A DNA stretch of 64,000 bases from Holothuria scabra (lineage: Eukaryota > Echinodermata > Holothuroidea > Aspidochirotida > Holothuriidae), in assembly GCA_037179385.1 (NCBI GenBank), contig CM074196.1:32636486-32700485 (forward strand). Direction: 5' to 3'. Below are positions 37,071-48,275 of this stretch, piece after piece. Position numbers and translations under genes: made by a program. Under the pieces are notes generated by a model. It was not told where the DNA came from and did no database searches. It saw only the letters and a list, made by a program, of their open reading frames with translations. Position 1 is the stretch's first letter; every line of letters starts with the position of its first letter.

Positions 37071-37180
37071 GTCACAGACACACCCACATACACACATACA
37101 CACACACACACGCACATACACACATACATACACACGCCATCATGAATGCATAGGTTTCTCTTATCATCAAAACCAAAAAG
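37071..37180. repeat. CA-rich tail of the 145-bp repeat
   Basis: TCACAGACACACCCACATAC followed by more (CA/TA) steps and CACGCCATCATGAATGCATA GGTTTC. The same order (TCACAGACACAC, CA run, CACGCC, CATAGGTT) ends the dispersed copy at 51825-51910. It is therefore part of the element and not an unrelated microsatellite. Confidence 0.8.
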
Positions 37181-37347
37181 GTGAAAAATCTGTCCACATG
37201 ACGTAGTATTGTTGAGCATGTTTTGACAGAACTTATGTCAAACTGTTGGCTAGATAAACATTCTCACAGCAAATTAGGTCCATGACTATCCTTTTAAGTT
37301 CCTTTATGCATTTCTGTCACCAAGAGTTCAAAATAATGTTTGGACTA

Positions 37348-37526
37348 CATGGCTGGAAAACTGTTAATTTCCCTGCCAGCAAATTGAATTTCCCAGCTAG
37401 CAAATCAAAATTTCCCAAAGACCTCACATGTTTTCATACAAAAGTAGTCACATTTTCCTCAAAATACCAAAATTTTCCTGCAATGACATTCCAAAATTGC
37501 TGGATTTTTTCAGCCATGGTTTGGAG
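37348..37526. repeat. Dispersed repeat L, copy 1
   Basis: Begins TGGCTGGAAAACTGTTAATT and ends TTTTTTCAGCCATGG; matches the reverse complement of 55170-55317. Shared words include CAAATCAAAATTTCCCAAAG and CAAAAGTAGTCA. Confidence 0.6.
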
Positions 37527-37727
37527 CATCACAACTATTCTACTGCACACTTGAATGACCCTTCAAAATAAAAGACTCAAATAAATTAGGAAATTTGACC
37601 GCTCAGAATAAAGACCCCTACTTCAAGATTCATTAACAAACCTTCAGAATAGTTACCTTTCAAATTATTCATTGGTGTGTTCCATGTTACTTCAGAAATT
37701 CAGAATTATGAGCCTTTTGAATATTGA

Positions 37728-38032
37728 TTAAAGGGCCAAACCTCCCACCCCAAACTACAATTTTGATACAGGGGTACCGATATTCTCAATTGGCTCAGCT
37801 CTTTGGTTGACAGCCAATTCAAACAACACAGAGTACGAAAGCTTATATTACACAGCATGAATGGAACTGAGAGTGTTTTGATTATATAAATTGAGTTTTT
37901 CTATAGTCACCTTGAAGCAATAAACTGAGATTGTATCTGGATGAGGATGAATTTGAGACAATTGTGGGAGGGGATTAAGTAAGAAGGTTAGGAGACTTGG
38001 TACTGTTTGGGGTGAGAGAACTGGACATTTAA
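37728..38032 (-). repeat. Family A MITE
   Basis: TTAA at both borders, left end AAAGGGCCAAACCTCCCACC and right end GGGGTGAGAGAACTGGACAT. Body CTCAATTGGCTCAGCTCTTT and ACAATTGTGGGAGGGG. Confidence 0.9.
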
Positions 38033-38325
38033 AGGGTTGATCTTGCTCAGGTGCAGAAACTACACAATCCCACAACAGAGCAGGAAATTCCAAAACTGTG
38101 GACGACATACTACGCTTCGCGGACAAGAACATCTGCTTTAAAGGAAGGGTATACGGTCATACCAAGTGCTGTTAAAGGGATACTTATTCTAAGCAATTTA
38201 GTGAAATTTGCATTGAAATCTGACGTGTGGTCCTCAAGATATTAGCAGGTAAAGTTGTGACATTTGCAACAAGGAGTGAACTTGAAGCAAGCACACCCGA
38301 CATGATTGACATTGTATCTTCATAT

Positions 38326-39263
38326 CAGTGTTCGCGCTAAGCTGCGCGATTGCGGGATTCCCGCAACAGAATCAATAATCCCGCAAGAAAAATATTTGTC
38401 TGCGGGAAATTCCCGCATCATTTTTCTTGCATAAGCGATAGGGTTTTAATCAAAGCACAATTTATTTACTTGTCCGTTATACGAATAAAAACTCTGAAAA
38501 TCGATGAGTCACCGTTTGTATAAACGTTTGTGTAAAACGGAGCTCTACACAGTACACCCTTACACCCACACTGCATGGACTGGGTATGCATGTACTAGCG
38601 CTACCTATAGTGCAGTGTAGGGCTGTAGGCCTAGCGTATGTTCGCGCAGCAGTGGCAGCTAGCTCTGTGCAGTGTGTGTACTGAAACTAATCGCTCTGTG
38701 TGCAAACATCGGTCGTGTTTTAGACTGTTGTGAAGTGTGAAATGGCCTTCAAGTCAAAGTTGGATTATTTTTCAAACCGCTACAGAGTAGCGATAATAAC
38801 GTAAATAGTAATACTACTAGTAAGTTAGGCCTCATACTACTACTACAGTAGTAATACAGTACTAGTACTGGGCCTAATGTTAAGCCTAGGTCTGCTAACA
38901 AAAGTAGTAAAACTAAGAAGAAAAAAGCTGACAAGTTTCAGTTAAATTGGCTGAAAATTTGGCCGTGGTTATGGTATGAGAAAGGAGAAATATTCTGCGC
39001 CACATGCAAAGAAGCCAGGCCAACTGATAGGCTACATCTAACTTCGTTGAAATCTTGTTTAGTCATAGGCCTAGGCCTATCAGTTATTGGCAATGTTAAA
39101 AAATGTACTTCATTAATCTCTTTATTGGTAAATGCAGATTGCAGACTCGACTTAACTTCTCAGAACTTAAAGACTCCTCCCCCCCTAAAAATGAAAATCC
39201 CCCCCTAAATTTTTCAGAAGGGGGGAATTTCCCCCCAAATTTCAAGTCCCAGCGCTAACACTG
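38326..39263 (+). mobile_element. hAT-type transposon fragment with transposase zinc-finger remnant
   Basis: Ends CAGTGTTCGCGCTAA and AGCGCTAACACTG are inverted matches. Identical 8-bp flanks CTTCATAT (38318-38325, 39264-39271) are the hAT hallmark. Next to the left end are repeated GCGGGA/TCCCGC hairpins. Around 38932-39045 a + strand frame reads KFQLNWLKIWPWLWYEKG then EIFCATCKEARPTDRL. This resembles the N-terminal zinc finger (W-x-W, FC-x2-C) of some hAT transposases and their host-gene relatives. A short frame near 38741 starts MAFKSKLDYFS. The catalytic core is absent at 938 bp, so the copy is non-autonomous. Confidence 0.85.
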
Positions 39264-39271
39264 CTTCATAT

Positions 39272-42144
39272 TAATAGACAGTCTTTTGATTTTCTTTAAA
39301 CCTCAAAGCTTATTTCCTCCTCAACAATTCTATAATAAAGAATGTGATTGCATAACTTGTAGCATGAGAATTTAACAAACTTTGCATTTCCATGTGTGAG
39401 TCCTATTCCCATTAACTTCCATGGTCAATACAACAGTGTGAAAAAAAAGGGAAGCAAAGCATTCCTTTTCAATGTGACAAAGTGAAATACCCTCTGCTGC
39501 CCTCAAGCTTACTTTTGAACGAAAATCAAGTAACTTCATTTACTGATTTCTCAAGAAATGTATATCCAATTTGAATGGAAATTTCAGCAGTGTAGATATG
39601 GCTCCTCTTTCACCTATGAAAATTAATTTTTTGCTTAAATTCCCCTCCAATCACTGTATTCTTCATTCCCTCGTGATCAAGCAAGCTTTGGCAAATGCAC
39701 CACCCTACACTACTTATTGAGAATATCAATAACATCTCAGTTGGGTAGCAGACTGCCTGCTGGGAAGATAATGTTTTCTGCTCACTCCTTATTACTAAAC
39801 ATCTGTTTGGGATAAATTTTAGATGGAGATGTAGGTAATGCATTCATGACGGCTAGTCACTGTAGTTGGATAGGGGTTTAATGACATGCCAATAAAAATA
39901 ATATTGTCAACCTACTCAACTACAATCATTGACAGAAACAATGATGGGGCACTTTTGCATAAATGTAGCACATTTATGCACAGACCTGCTGGCCTTCCAA
40001 AATCCCTCCTCACTCAATGATGATCTCTTTCAACAAAATATACTCCAAATTTCAAAAATTAAAACACTGTCCCATGTATTTTTACCCTAGAGTGTCTGAT
40101 TGTCTGACTGGGTGATTGGGAACTGACCCCCCCCCCCCTATGTATATCAAGTGCTGATCACACACTTATGTGGTTCAGCTTATGCTGTGTTTTAGGTACT
40201 GTTTGGCCAATTATGCTATAATTGGTAATGACCGATCAAGGATTATTTAACAATCCGCCCGATGCCGATTACCCATTACCGATTATTAGAAAGAGGGAAG
40301 TCACATGTTTGTTGCTATAGTACCTGCCCTTTGCTTGGTGCATATCAGATTACCATAACCAGTTCAGGTTGGAAAATAATGGGAATAGTTCCGTTTGTTT
40401 CATGCACAGGATATCATTTTTGTAGGCGTAATATTTTCACTTCAAAAGTAGAGATACAAATCAATAATTAATACACCGTAGGATTTCATTTCATTTATTT
40501 GTTTTTCACATCATCATACAAGTATATAAACATAAAATATAATATTCATTTATTGCAACAAAGTAAAGTATAACTTTGTCCATAACTATGTGAAGGAAGT
40601 GGAACAAACACCCTCACAGGCTTGGCAAAATGCTCTAATCCTTCAAGAGACACACAAGAAACAAAAACTCCACTCGATACTTCATCCCTCCCTTTTACAC
40701 CAACTCCCCCCTCCCCAAAACATTGTTTGCAGTCGATGTCACATGCCCTATGATAATTTAGTTCTTAGGCCAACATCATGCTCTATCTATTTTTTATCCC
40801 CCAATCATGTTGGAACATTTGCATTATTTTACAGTACTGGGTTGTAGTAGACTTAATGTACTATGACTACTATCCCTCTTTCAAACCCCATATAGAGCAA
40901 TCATGATAATCTTAGCAGTTCTGGGCAGCAAAACAATTGCACCTGATTAACGTATCTTATGTTTCCTTTCGGAAACAAATATCCCCCTATATTTGTACTG
41001 TAGCAGTTCTTGTCCAAAACTTGTCTTGTTTAAAAAGGATCTGCAACTGAAATAATGCGTATAAGTCAGATCCCCCAAAAATCCATGTACACAGAGACCT
41101 GTGACACCGTTTCTTGGTGAATTCAACATCGGGCTTGCCTGGCTGCCTGAGCAGGCTATGTAAGCATGGGAAGCACAATCATAGTAACACAAACTCAATG
41201 GGTAAATATGTCTTGAGACCTAGTTTTTCCACACACTAAATCACATAGGGGATAGCGCAAGTTGTGATTGGCTGGCTAGAATCAACGCAATTGAACTATT
41301 TACGATGCAGGGGCCAATTTCAATTGATAGTCTGTACTATGTGTTTTGGTGCAGAACAGTTTGTACAGCAACTTATGCGGCACTTTCTGCGAGACTGAAA
41401 GAAATACACCTTGAATGCAATTCTAAAGTAATGATCGCTCCCATGGCAGGGGTAAAATTTATACCTTTGTAATTATCAATGCACCCCGTTTTGGCAGGGA
41501 GTTAAAGGATCGAGTATTTGCAGGAATTTTAAAAAGACTAAGAGCAAGTTTCAAGTATATCTGAGCCCCTTTTTCCAGTTTGCAAATGATCGGTGGTAAT
41601 GATGGGTTGAATGGCAGAAGAATGGAATAATCTCCTAGACAATTTTAGACAAATCCTAGATATCCTAGACTTGGCAGGGTCTGCTCAGATAATATTTGAC
41701 CAAATCAAATATCACTTCCTTTTTGATAAGACCTGCAATAATTGTTCTTCCCATGAATATGTTTTCTCCCATTCTGTGGCCATACTCGCAGATGTGGGAG
41801 CACAGGGGACAAGGATACAGGGGGATGATGGTATATGAGTTATAGGAAATGTAGAAAAAAGTCGCAGCCTCTACAATATCAGTGGGCTTGATTTCAAAGC
41901 CTCAAAGGACCCCATTTTTTGTTAGTTAGTGGAGTCACTCAGATCCTTGGCTTCTTCTGACAATTCTTCAAGGGCACATGATGTTAGAGCTCACTACTAG
42001 ACATTAGAGCTTAATGTACTTGCATGGGACTCAATGCCGCCAGTAAGTGGGTATTTCATTTAAGTAAATAGGAAGTAATTCAGGGCTGTAGATTCTCTGA
42101 TATCAGTTTTACCTGTGGTTGGTGAATTGATCTATGGGCCCTTC
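39272..42144. other. M-Ras intron 2, no recognised gene
   Basis: AT-rich sequence with a C run at 40130-40138 and several short open frames on both strands without domain resemblance. I see no confident repeat family here. Confidence 0.45.
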
Positions 42145-42380
42145 TTTCCTCACCTGTTTCACAAATGGACCATTCCATTTGCTGCAGAACTCTGACTGGC
42201 AATGTTTTCAGTAGGTGGTGCTATACCCAATTGAGACCCATTCCTAGACACACAATTGTTTCATTGCCACAAGAAAGCTTTAGTCAGGCAATGCGATAGC
42301 ATCATAGCACTCACATTTTGCACAATCTTTGGATTCCATTTTAGTCCAGTTAAGAAGCAGGTGAGGTAAGCAGGTGCAAA
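42145..42380. repeat. Dispersed repeat G, copy 1
   Basis: CTCACCTGTTTCACAAATGG, ACCATTCCATTTGCTGCAGA and ACTGGCAATGTTTTC match the reverse complement of 46220-46335. A reversed AGCAGGTGAGGTAAG near 42356 suggests inverted ends. Confidence 0.55.
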
Positions 42381-42485
42381 GTAGATTAGGAAGAGTAAGG
42401 TTGATGACCTTCAGTAATGGCTGACGTTAATCTAACTCTCAGGACTGTCAATGCAAACATTTTAAAAAAACATTTGAGAACTTAC

Positions 42486-42639
42486 TTATCTTTCACCCGT
42501 AATATCTGTGTGTGAAATGACTTCATGTTCTCATAGCTTGCTCTGTCAGTAACTGAATACACCAGCAAAAAGCCATCTCCTGTCCTCATGTACTGTTCTC
42601 TCATGGCACTAAACTCCTCCTGTCCAGCAGTGTCCAGCA
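42486..42639 (-). CDS. MRAS: M-Ras exon 2: switch II
   Basis: On the - strand, acceptor TTGTCTCAATAG; TG completes a valine codon (V67). The frame reads [40 protein letters not shown] then [10 protein letters not shown], with donor GTAAGT two bases into the next codon (154 bp). DTAGQ (residues 69-73) is the G3 motif, with the catalytic glutamine Q73. [18 protein letters not shown] is the Ras switch II and helix 2. This supports a working Ras-type GTPase. Confidence 0.95.
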
Positions 42640-42963
42640 CTATTGAGACAAAAACAATTAAAAGACATTTTGGTATCCATATTGATCTAGCCATCCAGCC
42701 CTCTGTGGACTTGGAGTTGCAGAATATGCTCTTGGTACTGTATTTCCCGCCTGTCATAAGAGGCAACTAAAGGGGAGAACTTGCACCATTCATAAGCAGT
42801 ATTTGACACCAAACTTGAATTCGAACTATTTTTGAAACCATGTTTTAACTTTAGAACCCTACCTAGTTCACTCTAAATAACATACTTATGATGACATGTT
42901 GTTGAATCTCACCTTACTTACCATTAACCACTACTATCATATAACTACTGTTATTGCTGAAAT

Positions 42964-43546
42964 TTAAAGGTACTGTAGTGTGACATGTCAGCAAAATGAC
43001 TTCACTTCACTTGGTAGTTACAGAGTGAGCATTTCTATGGAAAAATCCGTTGGAATTTTTTCGGTAATTTCTATGGTTCTCAAGATATACCTCTTCAAAG
43101 TTTGAATGTTTCTAAAGCAATTTGTTGTTTATGCAAAAATAATGATGTAGAGTATTGCAAAGTGTTGACATTTCTTTTGTTAACCCTATATTAATTATCT
43201 CTTAATTACTCAGCAGATAGTTTATGGTTTAGTAATTGATACCTACAATTTTCAAGGACACAATTTAAACTTCCAAAATAAAACTCTAAGGACAAACTAA
43301 ATGTTTCAACTGTCCTTGAAATAGAGATTGTAAAAACAAAGGCATTTATGGCATGTCCCTCCTATGACATCACACTATTTGCATGTTGAGCTCATATTTA
43401 TCAATAAAGGATACAAATCAGAAATTGCCCTGTAAAATGGTCAATTTTTGATGGATTTTGATGGGAATTGCGGCTACTTTCTCGGTTTTTTATGCTTTTT
43501 ACATCAAATACCCAATTTTGTCATTTTCATGTCACACAACCTTTAA
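42964..43546. repeat. Family J MITE with TTAAAGG ends
   Basis: TTAA at both borders. The left end AAAGGTACTGTAGTGTGACA and right end TGTCACACAACCTTTAA are imperfect inverted repeats that continue with GTCAGCAAAATGAC against GTCATTTTCATG. Only one copy noticed. Confidence 0.65.
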
Positions 43547-44076
43547 TAATTTCCTACGAAGTGAAGTGAAGAGTTTCTTATGTCCAGTGTATTCTAGTTT
43601 CCTCATACTTCAAGGCTTCACAAAGTAAAATAACTTTTTTTGATGAAAGTGTTCCACATGAAAGCAATCTCACGCTAACCAATACAGTTAGCCACGACCA
43701 ACTTTCATTCCCCGGAGGATCCATATGCCATACAAGACCCCAAAACCACAGGCTCGATTTCAAGTGCTGCAGCACTCTTTGTTACCATGTGTTTACAATA
43801 AGGAAAAACTGCAGGTTCACCCTGTATTTTCCAGTCTGTGTTCTCACATACCCCCGAGTTTGGTTGAATCAGTACATGCTACTACAGTAACAAGGTCAAT
43901 CATTTCCCAAACCAGTTTAATACTATAAAATGTTAGAAAATACCTGTCTTCAACGCCATAAATACTAGTGATGTTGCATGATTATTTAAATCAAAGACAG
44001 TGTTTAGTGTTTAAAGCTGAAGAACCTTGCAATTTGAGGAGGATGGAAATTTAAATACTGACCCCAAGTTAACAAG

Positions 44077-44272
44077 CAGGGTTGTCACCACACAGGGCAG
44101 TGTCCGTCACAAATATCTTTCCCTAACTGAATAAAATTCTTACATTTTTTTAGAATTGAGTGATAATTTCTTTTACTTTTTGTAAGCACTCTACAATCTA
44201 CCCCTTAGAATGCTCCGCTGGGACTGTGGTCACAATTTACCCAGCTCTCAAAATGGTGAGGTGACAACACTG
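44077..44272. repeat. Family D hAT-like MITE, copy 2
   Basis: Ends CAGGGTTGTCACCACACA and GAGGTGACAACACTG. The flanks TTAACAAG on each side are identical, giving a perfect 8-bp target duplication. Confidence 0.9.
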
Positions 44273-44933
44273 TTAACAAGTGCTCTCAACTGACTTGAGT
44301 GTGAGGTTTCACGATGTTACCTTGAGCACAGGGCACATGTCTCGTAATTTTACTTAGATTTGCCCACTTACCCAGAGTAAGTATTAAAGGCAGTGGACAA
44401 AAATGGGAAAGCAACAAAAGAGAAGTAAAAAAAAAAAGAAGTTAAATGCATGGCTTTACAGTACAACAAAAAATATTGATAAGATGGGGAATACTTAGTA
44501 TTGCATGTTTTGTTTTGTGAAAAAAATTGTCTCCTAAATTATGTATTTCAAACACAACTGGAAAAAACAGAAACATACATCTCTGAAAAATTTAATCAAT
44601 AATTAAAACTAAGTACATGTATGTTAAAAATATTTTATACAAATCCTCAAAAGTATTTCAGCTTTATCTGGTGTAGCAGTCTATCATTACATCAGAAAAA
44701 GCCACAATACCTTCTAGAAAGAGATAATTTACTGTACAGTACTTCACGTAACCGCTGCTTTGAAGGGCTGCCAGATGAGAATGAGTACTTGCGGTACTGT
44801 AAAAGCTATATTCATGTGACATGATTAAAACTTAAGAAGACAAACACTCCAGGTACAATATCTGCTGCAGACTTTAATTTCCATTTGTCATGCATACATT
44901 ACTGTCAAGTTGTCGAACCCCACTTCAATTCAG

Positions 44934-45572
44934 TTAAAGGGAAAATGCAGTCAACCCAATTGGAATTAGTGTAATGGTCAACCCCATTAAAAGAAAAATG
45001 AAGTCACCCGAATTTGAACTAGTGTGATGGTCAACCCCATTAAAGGGAAAATGAAGTCACCCTAATTTGAACTAATGTAATGGTCAACCCATTAAAGGGA
45101 AAACAAAGTCACCCTAATCTGAATTAGTGTAATGGTCAACCCCACTGAAGGAAAAATGAAGTAACCTCAATTTGAATTAGTGTAATGGTCAACCCCATTA
45201 AAGGAAAAAATGAAGTCACCCTAATTTGAATTAGTGTAATGGTCAACCGCATTAAAGGGAAAACAAAGTCCTCCTAATCTGAATTAGTGTAATGGTCAAC
45301 CCCATTGAAGGGAAAATGAAGTCACACCGATTTGAATTAGTGTAATGGTCAACCCTGTTTCATAAATGGCTCTTGAGAATCTTGTTACAATATTGTTAAA
45401 ACTGGTTTCTGAAACTTACCATGAGTAACTCCTTGTTTTATATTGAAATATGCAATTTGGAACTTCCTAAGTATAACAAAAGGTACTTGGAAGAGAAAGA
45501 TGAAGAAATTATTGAAAACTGGCTGGTGCTTCCAAATAATTAGTTTGTGGAGATATTGCTCTTGCCCTTTAA
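44934..45572 (+). repeat. Family B MITE, copy 6, with internally amplified end
   Basis: TTAA borders at 44934-44937 and 45569-45572, right end GAGATATTGCTCTTGCCCT. The right 210 bp follow the B family body (ATGGCTCTTGAGAATCTTGT, ACTCCTTGTTTTATATTG). The left part is a run of eight ~53-bp units grown from the element's own 5' end. Confidence 0.85.
44938..45360 (+). repeat. 53-bp minisatellite, 8 units
   Basis: Each unit reads AAGGGAAAATGAAGTCACCC, TAATTTGAATTAGTGTAATG, GTCAACCCCATTA with small changes. The word GGTCAACC occurs at about 53-bp steps from 44976 to 45347. The unit corresponds to the first ~53 bp of a B MITE (AAAGGGCAAGAGCAGTCACC, CCAACTTGAAGTAGTGTAGT, AGACTGTC). Confidence 0.92.
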
Positions 45573-45714
45573 GTTCACTAAGTAAAGTTCCTCTTGAGTT
45601 TTGTGCATTGCATAAATGTAAAAACACATTTATGACTTAATGAACCAGTGTTGTTAAGGCATGAAGTGAAGTTACAGTATACTGCAGTACTTGTAGAACT
45701 TGAGAGTTCACTCC

Positions 45715-46215
45715 CCCCGATCAGGCCGGGGGGGAGGAGAAACCCCAAGGGAGAGAGAGCCAAACTCCCCACAACGCGAGACTAGCCCCTAAGTCCCGAG
45801 ACAAGAAACCCTCAAAAATACGTAAAAAACACAACATCAAAAAGGCAGGAAGAAAGAGAGAGAATAACCAACAACCAACAAAACCCGGAACCGGTCCGCC
45901 GCTAGGCTACCGGAACTGAAGGGGGAAAAACGGGAGCCTAACCCCGCAAGAGCTACTATAGGCCGGTGGCCTAACGAACACACGGTAGGCAAGAAGCCTA
46001 AGCTACGAAAAACGGCTAACAAAGCAACCAGAAAAGGGCCCCTGAAAACCCCTAAAGGAATGATCTTACTTAACACACTGGTCGGGTGAACCGATGAAAA
46101 CGATCCAGATATGATGAAAACTTCCTGCACCCAAAAAAAGTCCAAAGGAAAATCCAAAAAGACGTAAAAACGAGAGAGCTAATTAAACGTGACTTTAGCA
46201 TTCCGCTGGCAATGA
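45715..46215. other. T-poor, C/A-rich block of unknown origin
   Basis: This ~500-bp stretch is strikingly poor in T on the + strand and richer in CpG than its surroundings (for example AACCCGGAACCGGTCCGCCG). It starts at CCCCCCGATCAGGCCGGGGG and ends where repeat G begins. A 106-codon minus-strand frame (45837-46157) follows from the low T and resembles nothing I know. Confidence 0.6.
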
Positions 46216-46219
46216 AACA

Positions 46220-46345
46220 AGGGTGTGTTCAGGGATGGTTCCTATTGGGCTATAGCGCCACCCACAGAAGACATTGCCAGTTAGTATTCCGCGGTAAATG
46301 GAATAGTCCATTTGTGGAACAGGTGAGGTAAGTAGGATTGAAGTA
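46220..46345. repeat. Dispersed repeat G, copy 2
   Basis: TAGCGCCACCCACAGAAGAC, ATTGCCAGTTAGTATTCCGC, ATGGAATAGTCCATTTGTGG and AACAGGTGAGGTAAG match copy 1 inverted. It lies directly beside the T-poor block, which may belong to the same element. Confidence 0.6.
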
Positions 46346-46464
46346 GATTTGATCCACACTGGAACTGAACAGAAAAATCATGGAGTGACACAACAAACAG
46401 GATATGTACATGACAAAAAAGGCAGGAACTCTTTTCATTGCTTTTCCTCTTCTCAAAAAGTTAA

Positions 46465-46780
46465 TTCAAGGTCTAATCCTTTCATCTCAAACAGTTCTAA
46501 TTTTCCTAGCCTACTTAGTTAAGCCCCTCCCACAACTGTCTAAGTTTCATGGCATCCTCATCCTGACACAATCACACTTTCTAGTTTATTGCTTCTGGGT
46601 GAATGTACAAGACCCCAAAGTATAATTGAAACACTTTCAGTACAGTCCATGCTGTGTAATATGAGCTTCAAAGCTCTGAATTTTTTGAACTTGCTTTCAA
46701 TCAAATGGCTGTACCAATTGTGAATGTCTCTAGACAAACTCCAAAAATTGTAATTTGGGTTGAAAGGATTTGCCCTTTAA
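46465..46780 (+). repeat. Family A MITE
   Basis: Body TTAAGCCCCTCCCACAACTG and CAGTCCATGCTGTGTAATAT. Right end TTTGGGTTGAAAGGATTTGC then CCTTTAA. The left terminal repeat is diverged (AAGGTCTAATCCTTTCATCT). Confidence 0.8.
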
Positions 46781-47617
46781 TGTATTTCAAAACCTGGAGT
46801 AGTGAATTATGATAGGTAACATTTTGCATGTAAGGCAAACTTCAATTGGACTCTTGAAACCTAAGTACAGCATACAGGTGCACTCGACAAAAATACCAGC
46901 ACTTTTAATCACTTCTGTGGGTAAAATAACTACATGTCTGCATCTTTAGGGGTTAAACATATGACGATCCTCAATCATGAGGGATATTTAAATTGACAAT
47001 TGTTTTTGTTAACAACACTCAAAAGTGCAGTTGCTATCAATATTTTGCAAAAGTTGCTGGCATAGCACTCCATGATATAATACTTTCAGGAAACCACAGA
47101 GTGGTCATATTACCGAAATAGACACATATTTTTAATCAGGTTATAGCATGGCTTTCATTTTTTCGCATTCAACATGAATAGTTATTTAGAAGGAGGTTTA
47201 ACCACACACCAACACAAATGGGTTACATACTATCAGTCACTTTAAATAAAGCCTTAAGGAGGCTCATTGAGTTAATATCGATAACTTAATGAGGGTCTCA
47301 AACGGTCACTATCACATAACAATGCTTGTAGTTAGCATAACAAGTCAAGTTTCAAGTCCAAAAGTCACAGAAATTGATAAAAATTTGAATATTCTTGTGT
47401 CCTGGCTTGTAATGGTTTTGTACGTAATTTGAAAAAGTGTCTGGTCACGAATTTTTGAAAACTGACTTTAACCGTTAAGCACTCACTCATAAAACAGTTA
47501 CTTGCATGCATGGTATAGGGATTGTCTAAGGCTGACCATTTGCCATTGGTGTGTGAAGAAAATTCAAAAGGTTTGGAAAAATTTGTTGTATCTCATGAAC
47601 TAACTCAATGAGCCGCT

Positions 47618-47921
47618 TTAAAGGACCAATCCTCTCACCCCAAACTACAATTTTGGTAGGGGTGTACTGGAATTCTCAACTGGCTCAGTTCTTTGATTGA
47701 CAGCTAATTCAAACAATGCAAAGTTCCAAAGCTTGTATAACACAGCATGAACTGTAGCAAAAGTGTTTTGATTATACACATTGAGCTTTTTATACTCATC
47801 TTGAAGCAATGAACTGAGATTATGTCTGGATGAAGATGTATTTCACATAACTGTGGGAGGGGCTTAAGTAAGAAGGTTAGGAGAATTGGTACTGTTTGGT
47901 GTGAGAGAATTGAGCCTTTAA
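47618..47921 (-). repeat. Family A MITE
   Basis: TTAA at both borders, ends AAAGGACCAATCCTCTCACC and GTGTGAGAGAATTGAGCCTT. The body includes GTGGGAGGGGCTTAAGTAAG. Confidence 0.9.
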
Positions 47922-48149
47922 ATTTTAAGGAGTGTAAGAACAATCCCAAGCCATCACTCCCTTACAATCACTGTGAGGAGGAGTGTAATTCTTTGCATAT
48001 CTAGATGAAGATTTGGAGCTCATACATGCTGCTAGAACTGAATAGGACTTTTAGCCAATATTACCCGAGAAAAAGTTTTTTTACCCGGGCTAAGCTTATC
48101 TCTGTAATTGCATCAGCTAATCCCTTTTACAAACAAACTTGCTCTATTG

Positions 48150-48275
48150 ACCAAACAGTCTTAAAAAGGGTTCAAACCTCTTTAAATTTATTGATCTCAA
48201 GACACCTGAATGGAAAGTTCTCTGATAGATTCAGGATTAAGAGTGGTCAACTAGAGATGGCAAAAACTTGTTATT
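48150..48275 (+). repeat. Dispersed repeat K, copy 2
   Basis: TTTAAATTTATTGATCTCAA, GACACCTGAATGGAAAG and GATTCAGGATTAAGAGTGGT match 27940-28070 reversed. Borders not defined. Confidence 0.55.

Noticed and set aside
45837..46157. 106-codon minus-strand open frame
   Set aside because: It follows from the T-poor + strand composition (few stops on the - strand) and resembles no protein family I know.
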